From Desulfobacteraceae bacterium (GTDB taxonomy: Bacteria; Desulfobacterota; Desulfobacteria; Desulfobacterales; Desulfobacteraceae), in contig JAGLLQ010000290.1 of NCBI GenBank assembly GCA_023140455.1, positions 1 to 5,293 of the forward strand: 5,293 nt of DNA, given 5' to 3'. Position 1 is the first letter of the stretch; the number at the start of each line of letters is the position of its first letter. Below are positions 1 through 5,293 of this stretch, in pieces. Below the pieces are notes generated by a model that was given only the letters and a program-made list of their open reading frames with translations, was not told the origin of the DNA and did no database searches. Both the position numbers and the translations under genes were made by a program.

Positions 1-486
1 GCCGCAGCTCAGGCAGCGCCAGACTCTTTCATCATCTTTCTGGAAAACCTTATCTTTTGCAATATTATCCGCAAGCTCAAGATAGAGTTTCCTATGATGC
101 TCTTCAGAAACAATAATATTATTGAAAGTATCTACTGCTCTCTCGAATCCTTCTTCTTCTGCTATTATTGCAAACTTTGCATACATGTCTTCGCTTACAT
201 ATTTTTCTAAAGCCGCTGCAGAAAGAAGATTGTAGCGAGTGTCTTTTATCACACCGGTAGGGAAGACCCATTTCATCTCTAGCTCCCCGCCGTTAAAAAA
301 TTTAAAAAACCGCAACGCATGTTCATATTCCTGATTCGCAGTTTCATTGAATATCTTTGCAATTTGAATAAACCCTTCATCCATAGCTTTATCTGCAAAA
401 AAGTCATATCTTGTCCTTGCCTGAGTCTCTGCTGCAAAAGAAATGTGAAGATTTTTTGCGGTCTTGCTTTCTCTGAATTTAACCAT
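1..486 (-). CDS. rbr: Rubrerythrin, C-terminus cut off by the window edge
   Basis: Cytoplasmic diiron peroxidase that reduces hydrogen peroxide with electrons relayed by its own rubredoxin domain. 162 residues are visible from ATG at 486 (start MVKFRESK), preceded by AGAAGG five bases upstream. Residues 1-145 are the ferritin-like four-helix domain. It aligns without gaps to Desulfovibrio vulgaris rubrerythrin as I recall that sequence: E20, E53 with H56 (EYEH), E94 and E128-x-x-H131 are all present. Residues 156-162 (WRCLSCG) begin the C-terminal rubredoxin domain with its first Cys pair, C158 and C161; the second pair would lie beyond position 1. The odd point is residue 97, normally a ligand Glu (AGEHHE), which is Val here (ALEKYV), and G93 is Leu. 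The ferredoxin stop is 16 bases upstream, so the two are probably co-transcribed. The family call is firm; the effect of the missing Glu is not known. Confidence 0.95.
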   Translation of the reverse strand, partial: MVKFRESKTAKNLHISFAAETQARTRYDFFADKAMDEGFIQIAKIFNETANQEYEHALRFFKFFNGGELEMKWVFPTGVIKDTRYNLLSAAALEKYVSEDMYAKFAIIAEEEGFERAVDTFNNIIVSEEHHRKLYLELADNIAKDKVFQKDDERVWRCLSCG

Positions 487-502
487 ATGTACCTTCTTTT
501 TT

Positions 503-694
503 TTATTCCTCAATTATAATGGCCTTAGCACCGCATTCTTCTGCTGCCTGACGTACAACAGCCTGAAAATGCTCAGGGATATCATCCATTTTGATAGTTG
601 ATTTCAACTCATCTTCATCATACTCAAAGACTTCAGGACAAAGATCATTGCAGTTTCTATCACCCATACATTGTTTTGTAATTGTTACTTTCAT
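503..694 (-). CDS. Small monocluster ferredoxin with Cx2Dx2C cluster motif
   Basis: A 63-residue soluble electron carrier of the single-cluster ferredoxin family (about 58-67 residues). The N-terminal motif is C9-M-G-D12-R-N-C15-N-D-L-C19-P-E-V-F, and the last ligand is C54. In ordinary members position 12 is Cys. Asp here matches Pyrococcus furiosus ferredoxin, where the Asp is a ligand and the cluster converts between 3Fe-4S and 4Fe-4S. C9, D12, C15 and C54 are therefore the likely ligands. C19 corresponds to the Cys that forms a disulfide in D. gigas FdII and P. furiosus ferredoxin, but its partner, eight residues before C54, is Val46. C54 is followed by Gly instead of the usual Pro. The start at 694 has AGGAG seven bases upstream. 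It lies between the FAD oxidoreductase fusion and rubrerythrin, so it may carry electrons between them; that role is inferred. Confidence 0.88.
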   Translation of the reverse strand: MKVTITKQCMGDRNCNDLCPEVFEYDEDELKSTIKMDDIPEHFQAVVRQAAEECGAKAIIIEE

Positions 695-752
695 CTGTTT
701 TCTCCTTTTTATTGGTTTATTATTACAACATACAATTTTTTATTTACGTATT

Positions 753-2897
753 TTATTTGCGTACCCACATGTGATATTTTTTAACCCATGCAAGTAATTT
801 TTCAGGCGCATGGTTTTTCTTCCACAATCCTGCTGCATATTTGTTGGCTTCAGCCATTGTCGGGTAAATGTGAATTGTGCCAAGGATTTTATTCAACCCT
901 AATGAGTGTTTCATGGCAAGGACGAATTCTGCAATCACATCAGCTGCATGGTTGCCGACAATGGTAACGCCTAATATTTTATCCTTGCCCGGTTTAGTTA
1001 ATACTTTTACAAACCCATGGTCTTCAGAGTCAGCAATAGCCCGGTCAAGATTTTTAATTTCATATTTAACAATTTCATATTCAATGCCAGATAGTTTTGC
1101 ATCTGTTTCACTTAAACCAACCCTTGCTACCTCAGGGTCAGTATAGGTAGCCCAAGGTATGACATTATAATCAACTTTAAAATTTTTAAATTTGCCAAAA
1201 AGAGCATTTACTGCTGAATACCACGATTCATGGGCAGCTGTATGAGTAAACTGGAATCTTCCATGTACATCCCCACTGCAATAGATATTGGGGAAATTGG
1301 TCTGCAAAAGTTCATTGGTTATGATCTGTCCATTTTTGGTAAGCGCAACACCTATTTCTTCAAGACCAAAACCTTTAACATTTGGAACTCTTCCAAGGGC
1401 AATCAGTATTTTGTCAAATTTAATTCCAACATCTTTTCCATTATGTTCACATATCAGTTGTTTTTCTTTGCCATTATTTATAATTTCTTTGGCAGAATGA
1501 TTTAAAAGAATTTTTATGCCTTCTGCATGGAATTTTTCTAAAATAATTTGGGCCGCATCAGGGTCTTCTTTTTTCATTATCCTGGCACCCCTCTGCACAA
1601 GGGTTACATTTGATCCAAGTCTTGCAAATCCCTGTGCGAGCTCACACCCAATTGGTCCTGCACCCAACACTATCAGGTTCTCGGGCAGAATTCTTAAATC
1701 CCAGATATTATCTGAAGTAAGGTAATTGATTTGATCTATCCCGGGTAAATCAGGAATCATGGGCCTTGCACCGGTTGCTACAATAATATTTTTTGTGGTG
1801 ATAATTTTCTCATTCACCTTTACTTCAAAAGGAGAAATGATTTTGGCTCTTCCCTGGATACAATCCACACCTAAGCTTGTGTAGCGTTCAATTGAATCAT
1901 GTGGTGAAACTTTATTAATTATGGATTGAATCCGCTCCATAATATTTGCAAAATCAAAATCAATATGGGCTTTATTAAAACCAAATTCTTTAGCTCTTTT
2001 TGTATAAGAGATAAGTTTTGCACTTGCGATAAGTGCTTTACTTGGTACACACCCGGTGTTGAGGCAGTCACCTCCCATTTTATTTTCTTCAATCAAGGCA
2101 ACTTTTGCTTTGACTGCTGCTGCAATATAAGATGCCACAAGTCCTGCTGATCCAGCTCCAATTACTACAAGGTTATAATCAAATGATTTGGGCTTTGAAA
2201 ATTTAGAAAATACTTTCTGGGCTCTTAAAAAATCTGTAAAGCGTTTTGCCACAATTGGGAAAATACCCAGAATGGCAAAGGAAAGGATAATATTCAATGA
2301 TAGAATATCCCCCGGAGATTCTATTGTGGTAAGTTGGGTTCCTGCGTTTATAAACATAAAAGTCACAGGGAGCATTCCTATCTGGCTGACTAAATAAAAT
2401 ATAGAAACACGAATATTGGTTAAGCCCATGGCAAGGTTAACTACAAAGAAAGGGAAAATTGCGATGAGCCTTATGGTGAACAGATAAAATCCACCTTCTT
2501 TTTCTATACCATTATTAATGATTGCAAGCTTTGACGGGAATCTGTTTTGAACCCATTCTCTAAACATATATCTGGAGAACAAAAATGCCAGGGTCCCGCC
2601 CATGGTACTTGCAAAGGATGCAAGGATAGTTCCGTAGAAAAGTCCGAACAATGCACCGCCTGCGAGGGTTGTGATCCCTGCGACAGGTAGAGATAAGGCA
2701 GAGATTAGAAGATAGATTGTAAAGTAAATTATCATGGTCAGCAGTTTATGGTCTGCATAAAATGCTTTTAAACCATCAAGGCCTTCCTTTAAATTAGGAA
2801 GAGATAAATAGTTATTCAGGTCAAATAGAAAAAACAACCAGGTTATAATTGCAACAACAAGTAATATTACTGTTTTTACTCTTAAGTTATTTTTCAT
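753..2897 (-). CDS. TVP38/TMEM64 membrane domain fused to FAD-dependent disulfide oxidoreductase
   Basis: A 714-residue two-domain protein. Residues 1-225 are a SNARE-associated/VTT (DedA-like) membrane domain with hydrophobic segments near 8-26, 52-72, 74-107, 137-160, 165-186 and 198-217, including the Gly-rich stretch 80-101 typical of the family. Residues 240-714 are a class I pyridine nucleotide-disulfide oxidoreductase like dihydrolipoamide dehydrogenase or mercuric reductase. They show the FAD motif GAGSAG (247-252), the redox disulfide C278-LNTG-C283 followed by VPSKAL, ATGARP (374-379), the NAD(P)H motif GAGPIG (412-417), the second FAD motif SGDV (541-544) and a C-terminal dimer-interface motif HIYPTMAE (676-683). 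Lipoamide dehydrogenases have His where this protein has Y678, so it is probably not one. The same fusion is known in other proteobacteria, with no settled substrate. The start lies 15 bases after the preceding stop with only a weak AGGA overlapping that stop, so translation may be coupled. Confidence 0.93.
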   Translation of the reverse strand: MKNNLRVKTVILLVVAIITWLFFLFDLNNYLSLPNLKEGLDGLKAFYADHKLLTMIIYFTIYLLISALSLPVAGITTLAGGALFGLFYGTILASFASTMGGTLAFLFSRYMFREWVQNRFPSKLAIINNGIEKEGGFYLFTIRLIAIFPFFVVNLAMGLTNIRVSIFYLVSQIGMLPVTFMFINAGTQLTTIESPGDILSLNIILSFAILGIFPIVAKRFTDFLRAQKVFSKFSKPKSFDYNLVVIGAGSAGLVASYIAAAVKAKVALIEENKMGGDCLNTGCVPSKALIASAKLISYTKRAKEFGFNKAHIDFDFANIMERIQSIINKVSPHDSIERYTSLGVDCIQGRAKIISPFEVKVNEKIITTKNIIVATGARPMIPDLPGIDQINYLTSDNIWDLRILPENLIVLGAGPIGCELAQGFARLGSNVTLVQRGARIMKKEDPDAAQIILEKFHAEGIKILLNHSAKEIINNGKEKQLICEHNGKDVGIKFDKILIALGRVPNVKGFGLEEIGVALTKNGQIITNELLQTNFPNIYCSGDVHGRFQFTHTAAHESWYSAVNALFGKFKNFKVDYNVIPWATYTDPEVARVGLSETDAKLSGIEYEIVKYEIKNLDRAIADSEDHGFVKVLTKPGKDKILGVTIVGNHAADVIAEFVLAMKHSLGLNKILGTIHIYPTMAEANKYAAGLWKKNHAPEKLLAWVKKYHMWVRK

Positions 2898-2912
2898 TTG
2901 GTTGTTGCTATC

Positions 2913-4034
2913 CTATAATATCTTTTCAATGGCCTGAAATTTTTTCATAAATTTACGATCAATATAGTCTTTAATCATAAATGCTATTCTTCCGCCAAAT
3001 ACAAGTTGTTTTTTCTTAAATACGCCAAGGTGCCCGCCGACATTAAAAATTAAAAGATATTCAGGCCCCGGATCAAATGTTTCAAGGTCCCTGCCTTCAA
3101 GACTTGCCATCAGGTTGTGCAGTAAAATAGGGTTTTCACGGACTGCATAGACTCCGACCTTATCCAGTGGCTGGTCTTTAAAAAATATGCAATCACCGCC
3201 TCCAAATATTTCAGGATATTTTACAGATTGGAGGTATTCATTTACCAAAAGTCCTTTGTCAGGGCCAACAGGCAGGCTTGATTCTTCAAATATGGTTGAT
3301 GGTTTGACTCCCAGCGCCATGAAAATAAAGTCTGTAGAAAAGGATTCGCCTGATTCTAAATAAATTTTATCAGATTTGATTTCTGTTACATATCCTGTTT
3401 CATGAATTTGAATGCCTTTCTTATAAAGAGAAGAAATGACTCTTGATCTGACATTGTCTGGGAATCTTGCCATGAATTTTTTACCTGCAAAAATGTGGAT
3501 GTCAGGTATATGCTTGTTTATTTTTTTTGCCAGTTGCCATACATTCCCGGCTACTTCGGCAGAGGAAGGACCACCCCCCACAATGCTTACATTGATCTTT
3601 TTTTTGGCAAACAAGATTTTGAGCTTGTCTGCAGCCTCCATAAGTTTTTCAATTGGCTTAACCGAGTAAATGTTATCATGCTCTTTTGGAGCTGCCTGCA
3701 TGGGGACATAGCTGCCTGCATTAAAAGAAAGTACATCATAGGAAAAAGAATGCCCTGTATTTGTATAAACCTCTTTTTTATCAGGATTGATTTTAACAAC
3801 TTTATCTTTTATGAAAATACCACCTTGCTTTTGCACTACATCCTTTGTCGCAAAGCGGATATCCTCAGGAGTGTAAGTCCCGCCCAGCATTCCCGGGCCC
3901 ATTCCGGAATAGTAGTGGTAAAAAGAAGGTCCTATGACAGTGACTTTAAACCCTTTTTCAACAAACCTGCTGATATTTTCAAGGGTCATCATGTGGGCAT
4001 GACCGCCTCCGACAAGTATAAGATGTTTTCTCAT
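2913..4034 (-). CDS. NAD(P)/FAD oxidoreductase of the NDH-2-like, SelD-associated type
   Basis: A 373-residue flavoprotein that should pass electrons from NAD(P)H through FAD to an unknown acceptor. It has an N-terminal FAD-binding fold with GGGHAH (9-14), the segment YYSGMGPGMLGG (41-52), a second nucleotide-binding motif GGGPSSAE (153-160), the distal FAD motif GGGDC (278-282), and a basic C-terminal segment ending in KDYIDRKFMKKF (355-366). GGGHAH, the YSGM-PG segment and the KD-IDR-FM tail together fit, from memory, the family fused to or encoded beside SelD (TIGR03169-like) better than classical NADH:quinone oxidoreductase. The only Cys is C282, so it has no redox disulfide and is unlikely to be a sulfide:quinone reductase. 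I see no transmembrane helix. The start is three bases after the selenoprotein stop, with GGGG upstream inside that gene's last codons, which points to tight co-translation. Confidence 0.9.
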   Translation of the reverse strand: MRKHLILVGGGHAHMMTLENISRFVEKGFKVTVIGPSFYHYYSGMGPGMLGGTYTPEDIRFATKDVVQKQGGIFIKDKVVKINPDKKEVYTNTGHSFSYDVLSFNAGSYVPMQAAPKEHDNIYSVKPIEKLMEAADKLKILFAKKKINVSIVGGGPSSAEVAGNVWQLAKKINKHIPDIHIFAGKKFMARFPDNVRSRVISSLYKKGIQIHETGYVTEIKSDKIYLESGESFSTDFIFMALGVKPSTIFEESSLPVGPDKGLLVNEYLQSVKYPEIFGGGDCIFFKDQPLDKVGVYAVRENPILLHNLMASLEGRDLETFDPGPEYLLIFNVGGHLGVFKKKQLVFGGRIAFMIKDYIDRKFMKKFQAIEKIL

Positions 4035-4037
4035 TTC

Positions 4038-4880
4038 TCAATCCCCTTTTGCAATATTGTCCATAAGTTTGCCAAGGCTTGCAAGATGTGCTTTTTCTTC
4101 GTTAGCTATTTTGTTGATAATATCTCTTGATGTTGAGTCTGCAACTTTTAAAGAGACTCTCTGGTACAGATCAAGTGCCTGGGCCTCTATTGACATGGCA
4201 AGAGAGATTATGTCTGTCTCAGAATTAAGGTCTGGTTTAAAAAGATTAAGATACTCATCCGTTGACAAACCTCCTTCTAATGCTTTGGTTTCAACCATTG
4301 TTTCAAATTCATCAAGGCTGATTTCATTGGTGTTGATATCATTAAAAGCTTTAAAAATAGACATCTGATGTTGAACTTCAATTTCTGATAATTTGGCAAA
4401 AAGGTCTTTTACTTTGTCATTATCAGCTTTTTCGCCTAGGTCCAGATAAAAAACACGCAATCCCTGCTCCAGAGAATATGCAACTTTTAACACATCAAGG
4501 GGTTCTTCATTTCCATCAAAAAGATCCATTCCAAGAGCTTGCGGTCCAATGGCTGTTTTTGCATGCCATGCCTTAATACCACCTGATACATTGAATACTT
4601 TTTTAAAACCCTTGCCTGCAAGCATTTGCGCAGCAACCCGGCTGCGTCCACCAATTGCTCAATAAACCAGGGTGGGCTTTTCAGGGTCAATCTCATCAAG
4701 TCTGTCTGAAAGCTGAGGCAGGGGAATCAGAGTGGCTCCGGGAATGTGGCTCTCTTCATATTCAGAAGGTTGTCTCACATCCAGGATTGTTATATCCTCT
4801 CCCGGATGTTGAGTAATGTATGATTCTGCTTCTTGAAAATTTATTGATTCAGCCGGTGTAAAAAACTGCATCCATTTCAT
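4038..4880 (-). CDS. Selenocysteine-containing rhodanese fused to a diiron ferritin-like domain
   Basis: About 280 residues when the UGA at 4661-4659 is read as Sec. Residues 1-98 are a rhodanese domain: LDVR (33-36), HIPGA (45-49), LVY-U74-AIGGRS (active-site loop, where rhodaneses have Cys) and VSGGIKAW near 98-105. Residues 125-275 are a rubrerythrin/ferritin-like helical domain with a full diiron set: E138, E168-x-x-H171, E232 and E262-x-x-H265. Neither domain contains any Cys. Sec would act as the sulfur- or selenium-accepting nucleophile, and the diiron site could react with peroxide or oxygen. I chose ATG at 4880 because GGGGGAGG lies five bases before it; an earlier in-frame ATG at 4895 overlaps this ribosome binding site and would add five residues. 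Read without Sec decoding, the gene would look like a truncated rhodanese plus a separate ferritin-like gene starting at 4625. The terminal UGA is followed three bases later by the next gene. Confidence 0.9.
4620..4661 (-). promoter_or_regulatory. Bacterial SECIS element for Sec insertion
   Basis: An RNA hairpin inside the coding region that begins at the UGA and would recruit SelB with Sec-tRNA. The upper stem CGCAGC/GCTGCG (4646-4641 with 4634-4629) is six perfect pairs closing a six-base loop CGGGTT (4640-4635). The loop starts 18 bases after UGA and has G among its first two bases, within the usual bacterial range (about 16-37 bases). A lower stem GAGCAATTG/CAAATGCTT (4660-4652 with 4628-4620) pairs at eight of nine positions, counting one G-U and one A-A mismatch. 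The left side carries a five-base bulge GTGGA (4651-4647) that includes a U, as SelB-binding elements often do. I folded this by eye, without an energy calculation. Confidence 0.82.
4659..4661 (-). other. In-frame UGA decoded as selenocysteine
   Basis: The triplet reads TGA on the minus strand and replaces the catalytic Cys codon of the rhodanese loop (LVY-U-AIGGRS). Codons on both sides are in one frame and encode the two halves of a single rhodanese domain: LDVR and HIPGA upstream, GGRS and VSGGIKAW downstream. One base change (TGA to TGC or TGT) would restore an ordinary Cys enzyme. A sequencing error or a nonsense mutation is the alternative, made less likely by the exact catalytic position and the hairpin that follows. 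Confidence 0.88.
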
Positions 4881-4885
4881 ATTAG

Positions 4886-4893
4886 CCTCCCCC
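4886..4893 (-). promoter_or_regulatory. Ribosome binding site that fixes the selenoprotein start
   Basis: GGGGGAGG lies five bases before ATG at 4880. The upstream in-frame ATG at 4895 runs straight into this purine tract and has no comparable site of its own, so 4880 is the preferred start. Confidence 0.75.
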
Positions 4894-4931
4894 ATTTATT
4901 GTTTTAGTTAAAAACTATTGTATATACAGTT

Positions 4932-4962
4932 AACCCGGTGAATATCGAAGGTTCACTGGGTT
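4932..4962 (-). terminator. Hairpin after rubredoxin, possible terminator
   Basis: Inverted repeat with 11-base arms (4932-4942 and 4952-4962) and a nine-base loop, beginning 9 bases after the rubredoxin stop. On the minus-strand RNA there is one A-C mismatch. No U-run follows directly; the nearest is TTTTT about 15 bases later. It may be a weak terminator or a transcript-stabilising structure separating rubredoxin from the selenoprotein gene. The rest of the 91-base gap is AT-rich and holds a ten-base palindrome TGTATATACA (4919-4928); I see no clear promoter in it. Confidence 0.45.
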
Positions 4963-4971
4963 TAGCAAAAA

Positions 4972-5151
4972 TTAGCCAAGTGATTTAAATGCCTTGGTAC
5001 TGGCTCCACAAACAGGGCATTTCCAGTCTTCGGGAAGCTCTTCAAACTTTGTTCCCTTTGCAATTTTTCCTTTTCTGTCTCCTCTATCCGGGCTGTAAGT
5101 ATACCCACAATTAACTGTTTGACACTGATACATATCTTTAGGTTCTACCAT
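4972..5151 (-). CDS. rub: Rubredoxin with CX4C N-terminal ligand pair
   Basis: A 59-residue cytoplasmic one-iron electron carrier, slightly longer than the usual 52-54 residues. The second iron-binding pair is canonical: C45-P-V-C48-G. The first pair is C10-QTVN-C15, with four residues between the cysteines instead of two; a Cys pair spaced this way is known, from memory, in rubredoxin-2 of Desulfovibrio desulfuricans. Other rubredoxin landmarks are intact: [10 protein letters not shown] (16-25), F36 with the ELPEDWKCP segment (38-46), and a C-terminal KAF. The start at 5151 has AGGAG seven bases upstream. Rubredoxins in anaerobes donate electrons to rubrerythrin, superoxide reductase or flavodiiron proteins; rubrerythrin and the diiron selenoprotein of this window are plausible partners by proximity only. 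It lies 68 bases after the previous stop. Confidence 0.95.
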   Translation of the reverse strand: MVEPKDMYQCQTVNCGYTYSPDRGDRKGKIAKGTKFEELPEDWKCPVCGASTKAFKSLG

Positions 5152-5182
5152 TTTTAAACTCCTTTTTATTTATTTCAAAAGT

Positions 5183-5200
5183 GTATCTTTTAATAGATAC
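5183..5200 (-). other. Short AU-rich hairpin between the partial gene and rubredoxin
   Basis: GTATCT and AGATAC arms pair perfectly over six bases around a six-base loop, midway in the 68-base gap. It is weak and AU-rich, with ACTTTTG following on the transcript. It could be a feeble terminator or processing site, or chance in AT-rich DNA. Confidence 0.25.
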
Positions 5201-5219
5201 AAATCTGTCTCAATGATGT

Positions 5220-5293
5220 TTATTTCTCGCCTTTGACTTTTGGATCAAAAGGTTTGCCTGCACAGTCCGGTGTATAGCAGGAATTATCAACAA
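5220..5293 (-). CDS. C-terminal end of an unrecognised protein, 5' part outside the window
   Basis: Twenty-three in-frame codons ending in TAA at 5222-5220 encode a tail containing C-YTPD-C, then AGKPFDPKVKGEK. It is open to the window edge and has codon use like its neighbours, with a stop 68 bases before rubredoxin, so a real gene end is likely. Two Cys separated by four residues suggest a metal- or redox-related tail, but the fragment is too short to name a family. It is probably upstream in the same transcriptional direction as rubredoxin. Confidence 0.5.
   Translation of the reverse strand, partial: VDNSCYTPDCAGKPFDPKVKGEK

Noticed and set aside
319..797. Plus-strand hydrophobic small ORFs that look like membrane peptides
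   Set aside because: They are antisense to rubrerythrin and ferredoxin. Their apparent hydrophobicity comes from reading AT-rich codons in reverse, and they have no ribosome binding sites.
3495..4130. Plus-strand open frame of 211 codons
   Set aside because: It lies opposite the well-supported flavoprotein gene and the end of the selenoprotein, has no recognisable motif, and is a low-complexity antisense shadow.
4659..4880. Truncated rhodanese pseudogene followed by a separate ferritin-like gene starting at 4625
   Set aside because: The break is a UGA exactly at the catalytic Cys, the frame is kept, the domain motifs continue on both sides, a SECIS-like hairpin follows, and the ATG at 4625 lies inside the rhodanese fold without a ribosome binding site.
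4916..4930. LexA-type operator around CTATTGTATATACAG
   Set aside because: It does not fit CTG-N10-CAG: the spacing is nine bases and the left half is CTA.
4896..4950. Sigma-70 promoter with TACAAT as the -10 box before the selenoprotein
   Set aside because: No acceptable -35 box is found at 16-18 bases; the best candidates give spacings of 14 or 21 bases.
702..5170. Identical 12-base leader CTCCTTTTTATT (plus strand) before ferredoxin (702-713) and rubredoxin (5159-5170)
   Set aside because: It is a ribosome binding site plus an A-rich stretch, common in AT-rich genomes, so it is not evidence of a repeat or shared regulator.
1..5293. CRISPR arrays, tRNA or rRNA genes, insertion sequences, attachment sites
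   Set aside because: No regularly spaced repeats, cloverleaf-like sequence, transposase motifs or terminal inverted repeats were seen on either strand.

Overview
The window is AT-rich bacterial DNA, and every gene I can support lies on the minus strand, so transcription runs from high to low coordinates. The gene set is rubredoxin, rubrerythrin, an Asp-type monocluster ferredoxin, flavin oxidoreductases and a rhodanese read through an in-frame UGA. It suggests a strict anaerobe that makes selenocysteine (Sec), most likely a sulfate-reducing member of the Desulfobacterota (Desulfobacteraceae-like). The organism call is inference from gene content, not a sequence match.

Layout in order of transcription. 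Positions 5293-5220 hold the last codons of an unrecognised gene. Positions 5151-4972 encode a 59-residue rubredoxin with an unusual CX4C first ligand pair. After a 91-base gap with a terminator-like hairpin comes the centrepiece (4880-4038): a rhodanese domain fused to a diiron ferritin/rubrerythrin-like domain. It looks like two ORFs split by a UGA, but the UGA sits exactly where rhodaneses have their catalytic Cys, the frame continues through it, and a strong hairpin with bacterial SECIS geometry follows directly. I annotate it as one selenoprotein. Three bases later comes a 373-residue NAD(P)/FAD oxidoreductase (4034-2913) that resembles the oxidoreductase domain found fused to the N-terminus of some SelD proteins. 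Next is a 714-residue fusion (2897-753) of a TVP38/TMEM64 (SNARE-associated, VTT) membrane domain with a flavin disulfide oxidoreductase. Then follow a small ferredoxin (694-503) with an Asp in place of a ligand Cys, and a rubrerythrin (486 to the window edge) lacking one of the usual diiron glutamates.

The genes from 4880 down to 1 have gaps of 3, 15, 58 and 16 bases and could form one operon. Rubredoxin probably belongs to the same functional group, although a hairpin separates it. A reasonable reading is a redox module: pyridine nucleotide electrons enter through two flavoproteins (one membrane-anchored), pass through ferredoxin or rubredoxin, and serve diiron proteins that remove peroxide or oxygen, alongside a Sec-based sulfur- or selenium-handling rhodanese. 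The joint role is inferred from gene order and families; no substrate is shown by the sequence.

The plus strand carries no gene I would defend. All intergenic gaps are shorter than 100 bases.
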